64,000 nucleotides of DNA, from NCBI GenBank assembly GCA_000827325.1, contig KN832880.1:972803-1036802 (forward strand), read 5' to 3'. This document shows positions 49,402 through 60,463 of this stretch, in pieces (position 1 is the first letter of the stretch; every line of letters starts with the position of its first letter). The position numbers were made by a program, and so were the translations under genes. Below the pieces are notes generated by a model that worked only from the letters and a program-made list of their open reading frames with translations, searched no databases and was not told the DNA's origin. This stretch comes from Oidiodendron maius Zn. Lineage: Eukaryota; Ascomycota; Leotiomycetes; Myxotrichaceae.

Positions 49402-50060
49402 CTATAGATCGAGAGCAGAATGGATGGAGCAGATTTGTATGCCAAAGTCAGGAACTTCCATATCGCGCATTACAGTCGCAGTCGTCATGTGCAGGCCCAC
49501 TTGGTCTTGTCCTCCGATTAAAGCCTGGTATTGTGCGCCAATGATCTGGGCGCTTTTGAACTCGACTTCGAAATACGCGGCATCGAATCTCGGGCCTGTG
49601 GTTTTTTGAGGTTGCGACGAGCTGCCATGCCGTTCCAATGCTTATGGTCTTCGCTGTCTTTAGGTTCAACGTGCAAATTCGCGCTCGGTATGCTATACTT
49701 TCACTTACCTAGGATCGAAAGCAAGCAGGAGTTAATTCTGACAACTGATGAACGAAACAATACGTGCTCGTAGACGTATTCAATACCGGGTTGCCAGGGC
49801 CGACTGGGTTGTCATATTCATCCTTGTATGGCCCGGTAGTTGCGAGGTACTTGATCAGTGGTATTGACACTCTAGACCCAGATGGTTGGTATAGTCTAAT
49901 GATACCTCTACTCATCGGTTGCATCCCGAGATATGTCGATGGGGTTTGAGATGTACATCGAGCTAGGCACGCTCGAAGTCCAACGCGCAGAGATGCTATA
50001 TCAGATGTATCAAAGAGATGATCTTCTTGCTTGTTAAAATTGCCTTAAGATATTAGGAGA
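49402..50060 (-). CDS. possible unrecognised spliced gene
   Basis: On the minus strand two protein-like stretches occur: about 50060-49709 (LFDTSDIASLRVGLRACLAR, LGMQPMSRGIIRLYQPSG, LIKYLATTGPYKDEYDNPVG) and 49638-49402 (FDAAYFEVEFKSAQIIGAQY, ALIGGQDQVGLHMTT). A GTAAGT follows the stop of the first stretch. I could not join the two with certainty and do not recognise a family. It may be a decayed gene. Confidence 0.22.
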
Positions 50061-51178
50061 GCTTACTGTACTTACTTGCGAGAAGTGTGGTGTTCTGCTT
50101 TCATCCTGAAAAAATACAGGAACTGCAAGCGCGGCAACAATATATAAGACCTGGCGCTGGAGACAAAGCATTCGTATCTTTGATGGTATTTTGTAACCCT
50201 TAGAACTGTGGGAATGGCATTTTGCTTTGGATTTGTATCAAATTGAAAAAAATACACGCGAATGACTTCATAAGAGATGGGGCTATACAGGACATATATA
50301 TATGCTGGATATTGGCCATAGAGTATCGTGAATGGAAGACATTATAGCAGCAGTATCGGAGAATTTCGAGGAGAGCTTTCTGCACTTCTTGCCTCATATA
50401 AGTGTCAAAGCGAGCCTACCCGTGAGAAATGGCGGAGGAGGCTACAACCTATCAATACACACGTACTCTTACGCCATAAATAGAGGTTGCCGAGGCATGG
50501 CAATAGCAAAGCATGTCATGTGCACTTTACCTATGTTACCAAGTGATTTTTTAGACTCTCCCCTTGTACGAATGAAGAGAACTGACTAATAATAAAATAG
50601 AGCGAAGGCAATACTAGGGCCAAGATTTAGTCAAATTTCAGCTCCTGTGACAAATCCTAGGTGCGTGCGACAAGACTGCCTAATTTACTAAACATGGTAT
50701 TTGTCCACCAAACCTTCGTAGTTCCCTATATTCGTTAGATCCAAAGTTGGGCCACAAATGAATGCATTGATGAGCAAGACAACCTTATAGCTACGTCAGA
50801 CAGTAACTGTACGCTGAAGATCAGAACTGGATACATTACCTGCAAGTACGTACTTCAGCCAACTTGATTTGCGTAGCTGCAGCTAATATCAATGCAGTGG
50901 GCGGTGTGTGGAACTCATCGATGATCGTATGGAACAGCTTTTGGTTCCACTGAGGGAGAGACAAAGGTTGAGGAGATAAATGGAGGGGGGTTTACATGGA
51001 AGATGTGGGAGAGGAATAATATTATAAGCGGAGAGATCGGTCTGTAGTTTCGGCTGTAAGCTTCTATGAATGACTATCACAATTGAAAATCTAACATTTC
51101 ACTAGTTTTACTCCACCCTTAAAACATTTACACTTCGCTTCATCCTTTAGGACATGCAGACTTACGCCTCTTCGTGAC
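50061..51178. other. intergenic, nothing recognised
   Basis: Only short frames on both strands without any domain; AT-rich in part. Confidence 0.45.
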
Positions 51179-51910
51179 CTATTTATTCTCTTTGCCTACC
51201 TCCCTTATCATATCCCAAGTGATGTCCCCTTCTAGGCCAAACTCTTTGAGCTCAATGCTCAAAGTCCCTGTAACCTTCCACTCAAATTTCTCATACAGGC
51301 CCCTACCCTCGGCGCTACTCCGCACATACATCTTCTCCCAGTTCTTATCTGACTCTTCTAGTGCCAATTTTAGCAACGCGGATCCCACGCCTTTCCTCTG
51401 ATATTCTGGACAAATAGACAATATTTGCAACTCTAGATAAAAGTAAGCACTAGTACTAAGGAATCAGAATGAAATAAAAACTGGATCAAAGCCAATATTA
51501 TCAAAAAGAAGAAGGAGTAAGCGAAAAGGGACTAAGAATAGGACTAACATACCAGCCAGCTCCTCAATACCTAACCCAGCTTTGTGGGCCTTAACTGTCT
51601 CCATGAAGTACCCAATAAGCTTCGTGTCCGCGCCCTCCGGCATCTCCGGCAGAAAATTATCTGGCTCGTGTACACCGCCCTCTTTCCAGGCAGTGAAGCC
51701 GACGGGCTGCCCATCAATCTCAGCGATAAGGAAGTGATAGTGGGGTAGCGAAAAGAGGTGTTGGTAGAGCGAAATGAAGGCGCTGACGGTGCCGGAAAAG
51801 CTGGCGCTAATGAGGGAGGCGGTCAAGGGATGTGCGCTGCTCGCCGCTATGTCGATGTTGGCAATGGAAGGGATGTCGGCGGACAGCGCGGGGCGGACGA
51901 GGAGGCTCAT
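51179..51910 (-). CDS. GNAT-family N-acetyltransferase
   Basis: Two exons fit: 51910-51553 and 51432-51179, separated by a 120-nt intron, giving 203 residues. The N-terminal half has the usual beta-alpha start (SLLVRPALSADIPSIANID), then HYHFLIAEIDGQPVGFTAW. The second exon carries motif A, LQILSICPEYQRKGVGSALL, whose Q-R-K-G-V-G loop binds acetyl-CoA, followed by MYVRSSAEGRGLYEKFEWK. The acceptor substrate is unknown; single-domain fungal members include small-molecule and N-terminal protein acetylases. No pathway partner is evident near it. Confidence 0.9.
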
Positions 51911-52214
51911 TGTTGTGAGGATTAGGACGGAGTGGGGAGGATGATAAGTGTTGTTTGTCTAGAATAATCACCTCGTTCTGCCTGCTCGTCAAGGGATGGT
52001 GCATGTGACTCCTCGCCGCTTTTCTCACCCTCGCCTCACCCACCCTTCACGTACAGTCTCCACTAGCTTACCTCTAGTCACCACCCCCTAGCAGCTCAAA
52101 TCCTTAATCATCCCTCTATATAGGTCCTATCCTAGTAGTACTGTTAAGAATGTTAACTTCTAGCAAGTAGTACTAGAGTTTCAGGTGCCTATCATACAGA
52201 GTGGAAGAGTCGAC
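51911..52214. other. intergenic, nothing recognised
   Basis: This is the promoter side of the acetyltransferase leading up to the monooxygenase relic. Confidence 0.45.
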
Positions 52215-52930
52215 TAAGCAATGGTTGTTCAGCAGGAAAGTAAGGATAGCTAGGATCTGCAATCACGGCTCATGATATATACCTAGACTTTTTGAAGCTG
52301 GAGCAGAGGTTACAATAATCTAGCGCAGTTCGACATTTGTCCTAAACACCGAAGCAGCAGCTCAGATTACTCTTTCCCCGCCAGAGGAAGGAGTTACTTT
52401 TAATGACTATATGCTTGGTCTTTAGTCACTCCCTACGTTCGACTTGCTAGGTATGATATCAAGAGTTACAGCTCTTATTCTCTAGCATGATAGCGAGTTA
52501 ATCGAGGCACTTGATAAGACAGAGTTTCTAGTTGCCAAAGGCGAAGATGGGCAAAGTTTCTTCTCATGCGGAATAATACGAGGGGGGTTCTATATTAACG
52601 AAGGGGCGAGCAACAATATTGCATCCGGCAAGATTAAAGTCATACATTGTTCACAAGGGACTAAATATTTTATATCGAATGGACTTGTACTTGCTGATAG
52701 AAGAAATGCTGATGCTGACATTATTGTCCTTGCTACAAGCTGGAAGATGTTTGAAAATGTCAAGGGGGAGATTATGGGTGGAAACTTAACTCGCTGAACT
52801 AATCGTACGTGGAGCGTTGATGGAGAAGGGGAGCAAGGATCCGTTAGTACGCCGCTCTACTCTGGTATACGTCTCGCTTTCTTGCTCTTGGTGATAATGC
52901 TGCCATTTCATCATTCCCGAGCCCTATTAA
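52215..52930 (+). pseudogene. flavin-containing monooxygenase (FMO/YUC-like) C-terminal relic
   Basis: Translations scattered over frames match the C-terminal half of fungal FMO-type proteins: a decayed NADPH-binding segment ending in AHDIYLDF, then EAGAEVTII and RSSTFVLNTEAAA. These are followed by GGFYINEGASNNIASGKIKV, FISNGLVLADRRNADADIIVLATSW (the ATG-x-Y-like segment), and WSVDGEGEQGSV. At least three in-frame stops and several frameshifts interrupt it, and the FAD-binding N-terminus is missing. It lies just beyond the 3' end of the HET gene. Confidence 0.8.
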
Positions 52931-52942
52931 GCTTCCCTAAAA

Positions 52943-54796
52943 CTAACAAGTCAAAGAAACAAACATCTTCATATCCATTCTAATAATAATCTCAATTCCA
53001 TATGGTACGGCGACTTGTTCCGGTTTATCCCCCCGTATAGGTTGTAAATCCTTACAATCGACATTGAGGTGAAGCCCACCAATGAGTCGAAATCCACTAG
53101 CATCGCCATCATCATTACGGAATCGAAAGTCTTCCGAAACGACCTCCTCTCTAATGAGTACACCAATATCTGTATTCGCAAATTGACAGATTCGATCTCC
53201 TTTTTTAACTTCCGCTGGTGCTACTCCCAAGAAAAAATTGCTTCCCAGGAAGATTCGAGGCTGCTGTGGCGTATAGATTGGGGAAGTTGAGGCTCGTGGT
53301 TCTTCCGGCAATGTACTCGGCCGAGGCCTATCTCTAGAGCCGGCATATGCCCAATTATCCTGCGCTCCATACTCGTCAACAGGAACGCCTCTGACATAAC
53401 AATCTTGCTGGCCGAGTACGCGGATCTTGGCTAGGTCGGCGTCATCCATCCCGAGAAGAACTTTGTTGTAAGATTCGTTTGCTTCTCTTACTTTTTCACT
53501 ATCCTGTGGCAGCTTGTAGTGTAGCTCGAAGATAGCCTTCCATTTTCTGTTGGCCGATGCAGACGAAATCATCTCGTCGTACGTTGGCCCCACTTCTAAG
53601 ACCTCTCCACAAAGACTTCCTCTGACTTGAACCTGGTCACGAGAAATAACAGGATGTTCAAGCGTCGCTAGACTATTTCGACCGATCAATCTCCAAAGAA
53701 ACTGACTGTACCGCACAAGGCGTGTCTGTCTATCGATATCGTTTGCAACCCCATCGTGGAAGAATCGACGCCGACAGAAGTGTTTGATGCAGTCTGCATG
53801 AATTTCAGACATTGATTTGACGTAATTTGCTTGAAGAGTTCCATCGTGACAATCATGTGCAAGGCCAAGGAAGGCAAAGATTTTATCTCTTGGTTCTTGA
53901 CATTGCGCGTGCTGAAATCTTTCTAATAAAACTTCGAGCCGGTTGGATTGCTTGTGTCGGGCCCTCCTTTGTTGGTCCAGATTCTGGATGAGTTGTAATC
54001 TACCATAGCCAAGAGGAAACAACAATTGGGGAAACGATTCAGTAGAGACGAATTGGCAGAACTCGCTCCAGCCATATCTGTCACGGCTAGTACAGACAAT
54101 CAAGTCTGTTGCAAGCCCAATCTCTTGTATAATCCAGAGTCTGGTCCAATAGGAATTGGATAAGAGCCAATCTGGCATATCCCTCAAGGCCTCCCATTTA
54201 TCTGGGTTGGTCCTTTGAGACCACTCGTGATGGCCAGGTTCCGGGAACCCAAGCCAAATCAATACACAAGAAGCGCGCGTGTATATATAATCCATCAACG
54301 CGACTTGCTTACTGCGCTCATCCGGATCTTCTTGATTGATGCAGATAGCATCGATCCAGTACAATTTCCCTGTTTCGAACGTGTCCCTCGTGCGGAAGTT
54401 TTGTAAGGCCTCAAATAGATGTTGACGGATTAAGAATGATGCACCATTGATTTGAATCATATGAGTTTCGTCTGCGTTTCCCCAAGCGTATGAAAGAGCG
54501 CTATACACTGGCTTCTCTCTGAAAGTCGAATGTATGAGATCGCATCGTATGGTGTCATCCCAGTCCAATTTTGGGTGTATGGAAAGAAGTCGAATACTAT
54601 CCACAGAATCATCGAGCGGCGAGTAAGTCATGCGAGGTGTTGATACAGCTGGAGTCTCGGGGCCGTCTTCACTCGATGGTAGAACTGGAAACAGGATGTC
54701 CGCGAGTCGTTTTTCAGCCTCATGGATGTCGATGTCTTCAATGTCAGATATTTCCTCTCCCAATGATGATAGTTCAAGTGTTGAATGATCTTCCAT
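52943..54796 (-). CDS. HET-domain (heterokaryon incompatibility) protein
   Basis: This is a single long exon; the first in-frame ATG at 54796 gives MEDHSTLELSSLGEE and 617 residues (the open frame extends upstream without an ATG). The N-terminal 80 residues are acidic. The HET domain begins near residue 98 with YSALSYAWGNADET, then KLYWIDAICINQEDPDERSKQ, MDYIYTRASCVLIWLG, TRLWIIQEIGLA and, later, DKIFAFLGLAHDC. The C-terminus has the conserved NFFLGVAPAEVKKGDRIC and RLIGGLHLNV of this family. Expected role: nonself-triggered cell death. It is only distantly similar to the HET gene at 19-21 kb. Confidence 0.93.
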   Translation of the reverse strand: MEDHSTLELSSLGEEISDIEDIDIHEAEKRLADILFPVLPSSEDGPETPAVSTPRMTYSPLDDSVDSIRLLSIHPKLDWDDTIRCDLIHSTFREKPVYSALSYAWGNADETHMIQINGASFLIRQHLFEALQNFRTRDTFETGKLYWIDAICINQEDPDERSKQVALMDYIYTRASCVLIWLGFPEPGHHEWSQRTNPDKWEALRDMPDWLLSNSYWTRLWIIQEIGLATDLIVCTSRDRYGWSEFCQFVSTESFPQLLFPLGYGRLQLIQNLDQQRRARHKQSNRLEVLLERFQHAQCQEPRDKIFAFLGLAHDCHDGTLQANYVKSMSEIHADCIKHFCRRRFFHDGVANDIDRQTRLVRYSQFLWRLIGRNSLATLEHPVISRDQVQVRGSLCGEVLEVGPTYDEMISSASANRKWKAIFELHYKLPQDSEKVREANESYNKVLLGMDDADLAKIRVLGQQDCYVRGVPVDEYGAQDNWAYAGSRDRPRPSTLPEEPRASTSPIYTPQQPRIFLGSNFFLGVAPAEVKKGDRICQFANTDIGVLIREEVVSEDFRFRNDDGDASGFRLIGGLHLNVDCKDLQPIRGDKPEQVAVPYGIEIIIRMDMKMFVSLTC

Positions 54797-55352
54797 AATG
54801 ACAGAATCGGAAAGATATGGACGTGGCTGCGACAATTCTGGGGTTTAAATTTCAAGATTATGGAAGGGATGAGGAGCTTCGTAGCCTCATGTCGTTGTGA
54901 GAGGCGCTGCACTTGTAGGCTTGACGCGCACGTGATTTGTATGGTTGCGTTGCACAGCCACCACAACATTGAACATTTTCGCTCACCGGAAACCCAGTTC
55001 AAATTTTATACTTTTCATTGCTTTCTCCTTGATAAAATTAACTTGTCCATCACAGATGGGCCAGTTACGGCATTTGTACGAAGTCCCAGACAAAAACCGA
55101 CATTCCTCACCCTCGCTTCACCCTTGCTCACCTTAGCTCACCCAGCATAGCCGATAGAGCGGCCCTGCTCACCTTTCTGAACAGAAACAGATTTCGTGCA
55201 GGTGATTACTCTGGACAAACGACCAGCTGTAATGTATTGTATTGTAGTACACATTGTAGGAGTTATCTGGCTTGACTAGAGCGTGAGAAGTGCTAAATTT
55301 AATTTTCCTGGGTGTATTCCAAATACGATCTATAAACTGGGTTTCATCTCAG
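54797..55352. other. intergenic, nothing recognised
   Basis: This is the promoter side of the HET gene and the 3' flank of the next regulator. No coding signal was seen. Confidence 0.5.
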
Positions 55353-57794
55353 TCAGGAGCCCAATCCCGAGTCCCATGCTGATGAGAACGGGAGCATCGC
55401 GTTGGACTCGGCAAGCCAAGTGTCCCATTGTTCCCAGGGAATAGCTTGAGAAGCATTGCCCTCCACGCTACGGTCTGGAGTTTGCATAAAATCAAGGTCT
55501 ATGTCCGTCATATTGTTGACACTGCCAACTTGGCTATCATCATATCCATTGATGAACCAAAATGGTTCATCCTTAGTGGCATCGCTACCAATTTGTGCAA
55601 AATTCGGTTGGTGTGACGTTGAACCCTGGCGAATATTCGTAGATACTAAATTATCGCTCGAGCAGATGACACCGACACCCGATCTCTGGCCCATGTTGCG
55701 AGCTCTTGCTAGATCATCGGCTTGACTGCTCTTCGCAACTTGGGCTTGTCTCTTAACCCTCAGGAGCTCTCGTTGTTCGCGTAGCTGCAATATGAATTCT
55801 GGTGTGGGTGGGCAGATGTTCCTCTGCAGTAGTGCGGCTGCACGAGCGCTGTACGCTTCCAAACAGAGACAGCTTACAGCTACGTGGATGGGTTTTCTCG
55901 TGTCAAAAATCATAGCTGGATTGTTCTTGTATGTGCTGCCAATAAGTTCCCATGCTTTCTCAGCGTCTGATACAAGCGGGTTGGCTCGGAGGGTATCAAG
56001 CACGTGGATGAAGGCGTGCCATTGCATGACGAATGCTGCATGCCACGCAAATTGCTTGAGCAAGGCATTGGATTGCAACATGTTGTGCTGCTCGAGAAGA
56101 TTGATGCTGACTTCCCAAACCCATTGACGCTCGGAGAGCGGTGTTTGCTTTATGCTGGCCCATCTCCGTGGATGATGTGTCAAGAAGCGTATGGTATTTA
56201 TGGCAGCTCGAGCCATTAGCATAGTTATCAGGTGTAGCGGCTGTGAAGGGTCACAGTAGCGTAGGTACTTGATTTCGAGAAGTCCTTCAATTTCCTTGAA
56301 AGCTTCGTCCGCCTCTTCTGTGTCGCCTCCTGAAGCCAGGTGCCGGTCCCACTGACTGGCATTATTTCCTTGCTGGCGAAACTTGGCGACTCGGGCCACA
56401 GCAAAGTTGGCAAGCTCACACCTCAAGGCAACAAAGGCGACATCTGTCAATGTCTCCGACTCGACCAGGGTTGAAGGCATGCCAGGATAAAGCTGATTAT
56501 CGTTCACGTTGGTCGGCCGCTTCGTGTTGTTGGGGTCTATGTCAAGATGTTGAAACTTTTGGAGGCCACAAATTTCTGCAATACGGGAGTCGTGTGTCTT
56601 CAACAGCCACCAAATGCGCCGCCGCATCTCAGTTTCAAATGGAGACAAGCCTAAAAATGCTCCGTCACGTTCAAGGCCCATGCCTTGTGCGATGCGAACG
56701 GCGACGCCTGTCAAGGACCACACAGCACGTGGCTCATAGATATCTCGCACTGAGAGCAGATGGAGGACCAATGCCTGAAGTACAATGAGGCTAGTCGTTC
56801 CCATAAATCTGGCCCGTAACAACGCTACTTTTGTAGCAGTTATGTATCGTGAGAGTAAGGTCTTTCGAGGCTCACAGAGTCTTTCCTTACACTCATCGTC
56901 GTTCAGTGACATGACAGACGCACTGTAGATAGCAAACATGAGTGCTTCAAAGCTCCGTGGTATAGTCTCGGTATTGCTCGCAACTTTCTGGATTGCCGGT
57001 CGTAATGTGGGGATGTGCACGACCTTGGTCAGAGGATCGATATTCGCTATGAAAATTTGCCATAACTGAAGTATGCGTTGTGGCGGCGGATGGCAGGGTC
57101 TGGTGTTGGACTTTGGTTGATTGTTGAGCACATAACCAAAGTCATCATCGGATGCTCCCGGATCACTTGAGTCGTTTGAGCAGTCCTCCAAAGCGTCCTC
57201 GGGATCGTGGAACTAATGGTACTATTAGCCGTCATTCCTACCAGAGAACTCAAACAGGCCAAAAGAATCAACTTAAGTAACTCGCCTCTTCTACCACTCT
57301 CGACCATAAGCTACTAGACAGAGGTCAGTGTATATCCATACAGGTTGCCAATTGACTCACTTGTCAACGAACATGGAGCGCCCTTGGCCATGGATTACCT
57401 GTGTCTTGCTGACACTTCCACTTGCCTCAGACTCAATGGAGGAAGGAGTTTGCAGTTGTAACTCTGTCGGAACCTCTGCTACTGCCACAGTTTGGCTCGG
57501 CCTGTGCCGTGGATCCGAACCAGGAGTATCTGGTAGCTTGCCCGGGTCGATGCCTTGTTCTTGAAGCAAAGCTTCGTAGTATTGGAGCCGATCAGTCAGG
57601 ATCTGGTTTTTGATCTGTCTATGTCTCTTTTGAGGTGGCCGCGGTGGTTGGAAGACACAGTCAACTTTATGATGGACACACGCACTGCAGGGTCGTTTCC
57701 GATCGCACTTCACTTTCCGCTCAGCGCAGCGGGTGCAAGCAAACGTAGGTTTGCTGGGCACAGTCAAGGAAGTGGATGAAGGCGCGGCCGTCAT
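55353..57794 (-). CDS. Zn2Cys6 transcription factor (Fungal_trans type) with a GC-AG intron
   Basis: Three exons fit: 57794-57361, 57310-57286 and 57212-55353, giving 772 residues. The first in-frame ATG is at 57794. The zinc cluster is CTRCAERKVKC, DRKRPCSAC and VHHKVDC, with cysteines at 20, 23, 30, 36, 39 and 46, then a coiled coil (QILTDRLQYYEALLQEQGI). The 25-nt exon 2 encodes LWSRVVEE and continues as FHDPEDALEDCS only if the intron starts with GC (GAG|GCGAGT). The regulatory domain has ILQLWQIFIANIDPLTKVVHIPTL and AVWSLTGVAVRIAQGMGLERDG. Its C-terminus is acidic and rich in Trp and Ser, as in activation regions. It is divergent from a FAD monooxygenase, its likely target. Confidence 0.92.
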
Positions 57795-58672
57795 GACGGC
57801 TAATGAATATAGCAGTGACGTTGGCAACTGTGCTTGATCAAGATTTATTTAGTGGCTGGCGACGTGTTGCGAGGGCATTTCGTCGCTTGGAATATGTCTA
57901 GTAATATATAAAAGACGATACTGGCCGATCGTTGTTGATTGTTAGTGTGTGGTTATTTTATTGTGGGAGATCAGTTTATGTCAGTAGTCCTTTTACTGTT
58001 TTGGAGCCGCACACTTGCCGTCACTCGGGCCCGATCATGCCTGAGGTCCAAATATCATTGGTTGGCCTGAAGACTCGAATAGTGTAAATGTGTCGTAACA
58101 CCTTAAAATACTGAGTTTGAGAAAATCCCTAGACAAATGTTGAGCATCCTAATTTGTTCCTGCAAACATCGCACATAATTTTCGGAGTTGGAGTAAGGGT
58201 TGGATTTCGGGCCCGAAAGGCCGAATGAGCCCGAAACACGTGAAACTGAGGTATACGTGAGTGAAGGGCTGGTGGCCTTTGAGTAAGGTCAGCTTCTACA
58301 TTATTCGACATATGTCAATTCAGCGTCCTAAATCCCGAAAACTAATGGCGCGGTATCTTCTACTCTTTAACACTCCTGCTTAGGCCAACTCCCTTTCACA
58401 GATGTATAAATACTCTTCGCTCTCAATTTTCTACTGCTGCTCGATTTCCCTTCATACTAAAGAAGGGTAGGCCACCGGACCCGAACTCTCTTGGCTGCCC
58501 GAACTAAAATGGGAGCCTTGCTGACCCTCGGCGTTAGTATCATCCGGGACAAATAGGTGGGTTATGCGAAGTAGGAATATAAAGACTGTCCAACCACTCT
58601 ATATCTCTTTCCCGAATCACCAAAATACCCAACGTTCTAGTTACACTTTCTATCCTCGACCAACTACAAGAC
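57795..58672. other. divergent promoter between regulator and FAD monooxygenase
   Basis: No gene is recognised. It contains a perfect 14-bp palindrome at 58205-58218 and several other CCCGAA words (near 58030, 58230, 58480 and 58500). Confidence 0.5.
58205..58218. promoter_or_regulatory. palindrome TTTCGGGCCCGAAA, candidate zinc-cluster operator
   Basis: This is a perfect 14-bp inverted repeat containing CGG-N2-CCG, in the shared promoter of a Zn2Cys6 gene and a monooxygenase gene. Another GCCCGAAA half-site follows about 10 bp away. Confidence 0.4.
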
Positions 58673-59864
58673 ATGAGGATGGCCCCAACCGTTGCCATAA
58701 TCGGTGGCGGGCCGTGTGGTCTAACCCTTGCGCTTCTTCTAGAGCACAAAAATATCGACTACATTGTCTATGAGCGAGACGAGAGTGAGAACTCGAATCG
58801 CGTGGGCGGCAGCCTCGACATACACCCAGCGACCGGGCAATACGCACTTCGGGAAGGTGGCTTGTTTGAAGTATTCCAAAAATATGCAAGGTATGATGAC
58901 ACAGTCTTCACGCTCGCGGACAAGCTCGGGAAAAGGGTGCTTCAGACAGATCAGGGTCGTGATGCCCCTGAGATTGACCGCAGTGACCTACGCCGGATCC
59001 TTTTGGACGCTATCCCGAAAGACAAAATCAAATGGGGTCACAGTCTAAAAAGTGCGACGGTTGATGAGGACAATAAGCCGGTTCTTCAGTTTACCAATGG
59101 TGTTGTGCTCTCTGGATCCAAGCTTGTTGTCGGAGCGGATGGTGCTTGGAGTAAAGTTCGCCTCATCGTATGAGCTTTACGACTCTTTCTAACACGTCAT
59201 GTATCAACTTGCTAACCACATCTTTTAGGTTACGCAAGCAACTCCGCAATACTCTGGGAAGAGCTTCATTGAATCGAAAATTGGTCATGGAAACCCTCTA
59301 TTTGAGACGATGGCCAGCAAAGCCGGACCAGGAATGTTTATGTCTATTGGCCCTGGAAAACTAATTATAACCCAACGGCAGGGTAATGGCTCTTACAAAA
59401 ATTACTTTGGACTCCAGGTCCCGGAGGATTTTTTCCATAACGGCACCGTCGACCTCCAGGACGTTGAAGGTACACGCCAGCTATTGCTATCAGATTTCTA
59501 TGCAGACTGGTCAGAAGAATATAAGGATCTCATCCGACACGCAACTGATCTTCGCGCCTGGCCGCTTTACTCCCTGTCTACTGAGGACATGGGTTGGAAG
59601 TCTGTTCCGGGCTTCACCATTGTCGGGGATGCTGCCCATCTTACGATCCCTAATGGGGAAGGTGTGAACCTTGCAATGACTGATTCATTGAAGCTCGCAT
59701 CCAAGATCGCCGAGTATGGCATCCAAAACATAAATCAGGCGGTACAGGAATACGAGGCGGACATGTTCCCTCGCGGAGTTGCCACGATTACGGCGGGCAA
59801 GGTAATGGAGAACGTCTTGTACAGTGGAGATCCTCAAGCGTCTCTTCAGATCATGAGTCCGTAG
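58673..59864 (+). CDS. FAD-dependent monooxygenase (PHBH/TetX-like)
   Basis: Two exons fit: 58673-59167 and 59229-59864, giving 376 residues, with a second possible ATG two codons in. Family motifs are present: VAIIGGGPCGLTLALLL for FAD binding, IDRSDLRRILLDAI with the arginine typical of the DG/RR region, VVGADGAWSKVR, and VGDAAHLTIPNGEGVNLAMTD near the C-terminus. The protein is soluble, not secreted. Such enzymes hydroxylate aromatic or polyketide substrates; TetX-like members are common in fungal accessory clusters. The gene shares a promoter with a zinc-cluster regulator and is followed by an S41-family protease gene. Confidence 0.93.
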
Positions 59865-60463
59865 CCAGCGGGCCGAGCTAACTCTCCGAGATGCGGGTGG
59901 GGATTGATCTCTGGAAATGTTGCTTCTGGTATAGGTTTAGATGATAGCTCCTTCTTGGAATGAACGTCACTCTTTGTTTACTGAATTGCCGAAAAAATAC
60001 ATATATTTAGAAATAGAGTTCATTAGACCTATACCATATGACCAAAGTGTACTGCTATGGAGAATCTCATAATGCAGATTCTCTATGCCGTCCAAGTTTA
60101 ATTTTCTCGTCCAATCATAGCTATTCCTAGCAAGAAAACATCATGTGACCTTATACATCACGTGGCTGGCTGACGATTATAGGAATCAGGCGGAGGTTAT
60201 CTTTCGAATAGTGTGTATTTGATGATCCAAGCAATGCATGTCTCTCGGGATATTGTATTACTGCTTATAAGATCCGTCGGATCACGGTCAAATAGGGGTC
60301 GGATGACACTTTTTAACCGATTCGGAACGAACACGGCTTGCGTTATCCACCTGGTGCCTATCGCGTATAGTGAATTTACTCGCCGGTCACCTCTGCTTGC
60401 TACTTGAACCGTTATCATCACCCGATCAAAATATCTGCAGACTGAAATCCGAGTTCTCGTATC
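59865..60463. other. intergenic, nothing recognised
   Basis: This lies between two same-direction genes and should hold the protease promoter. Short frames only. Confidence 0.5.

Noticed and set aside
19150-54796. The two HET genes as recent paralogues because both have long frames of similar size
   Set aside because: Outside the conserved HET motifs the sequences do not align by eye, so the similar length is coincidence.
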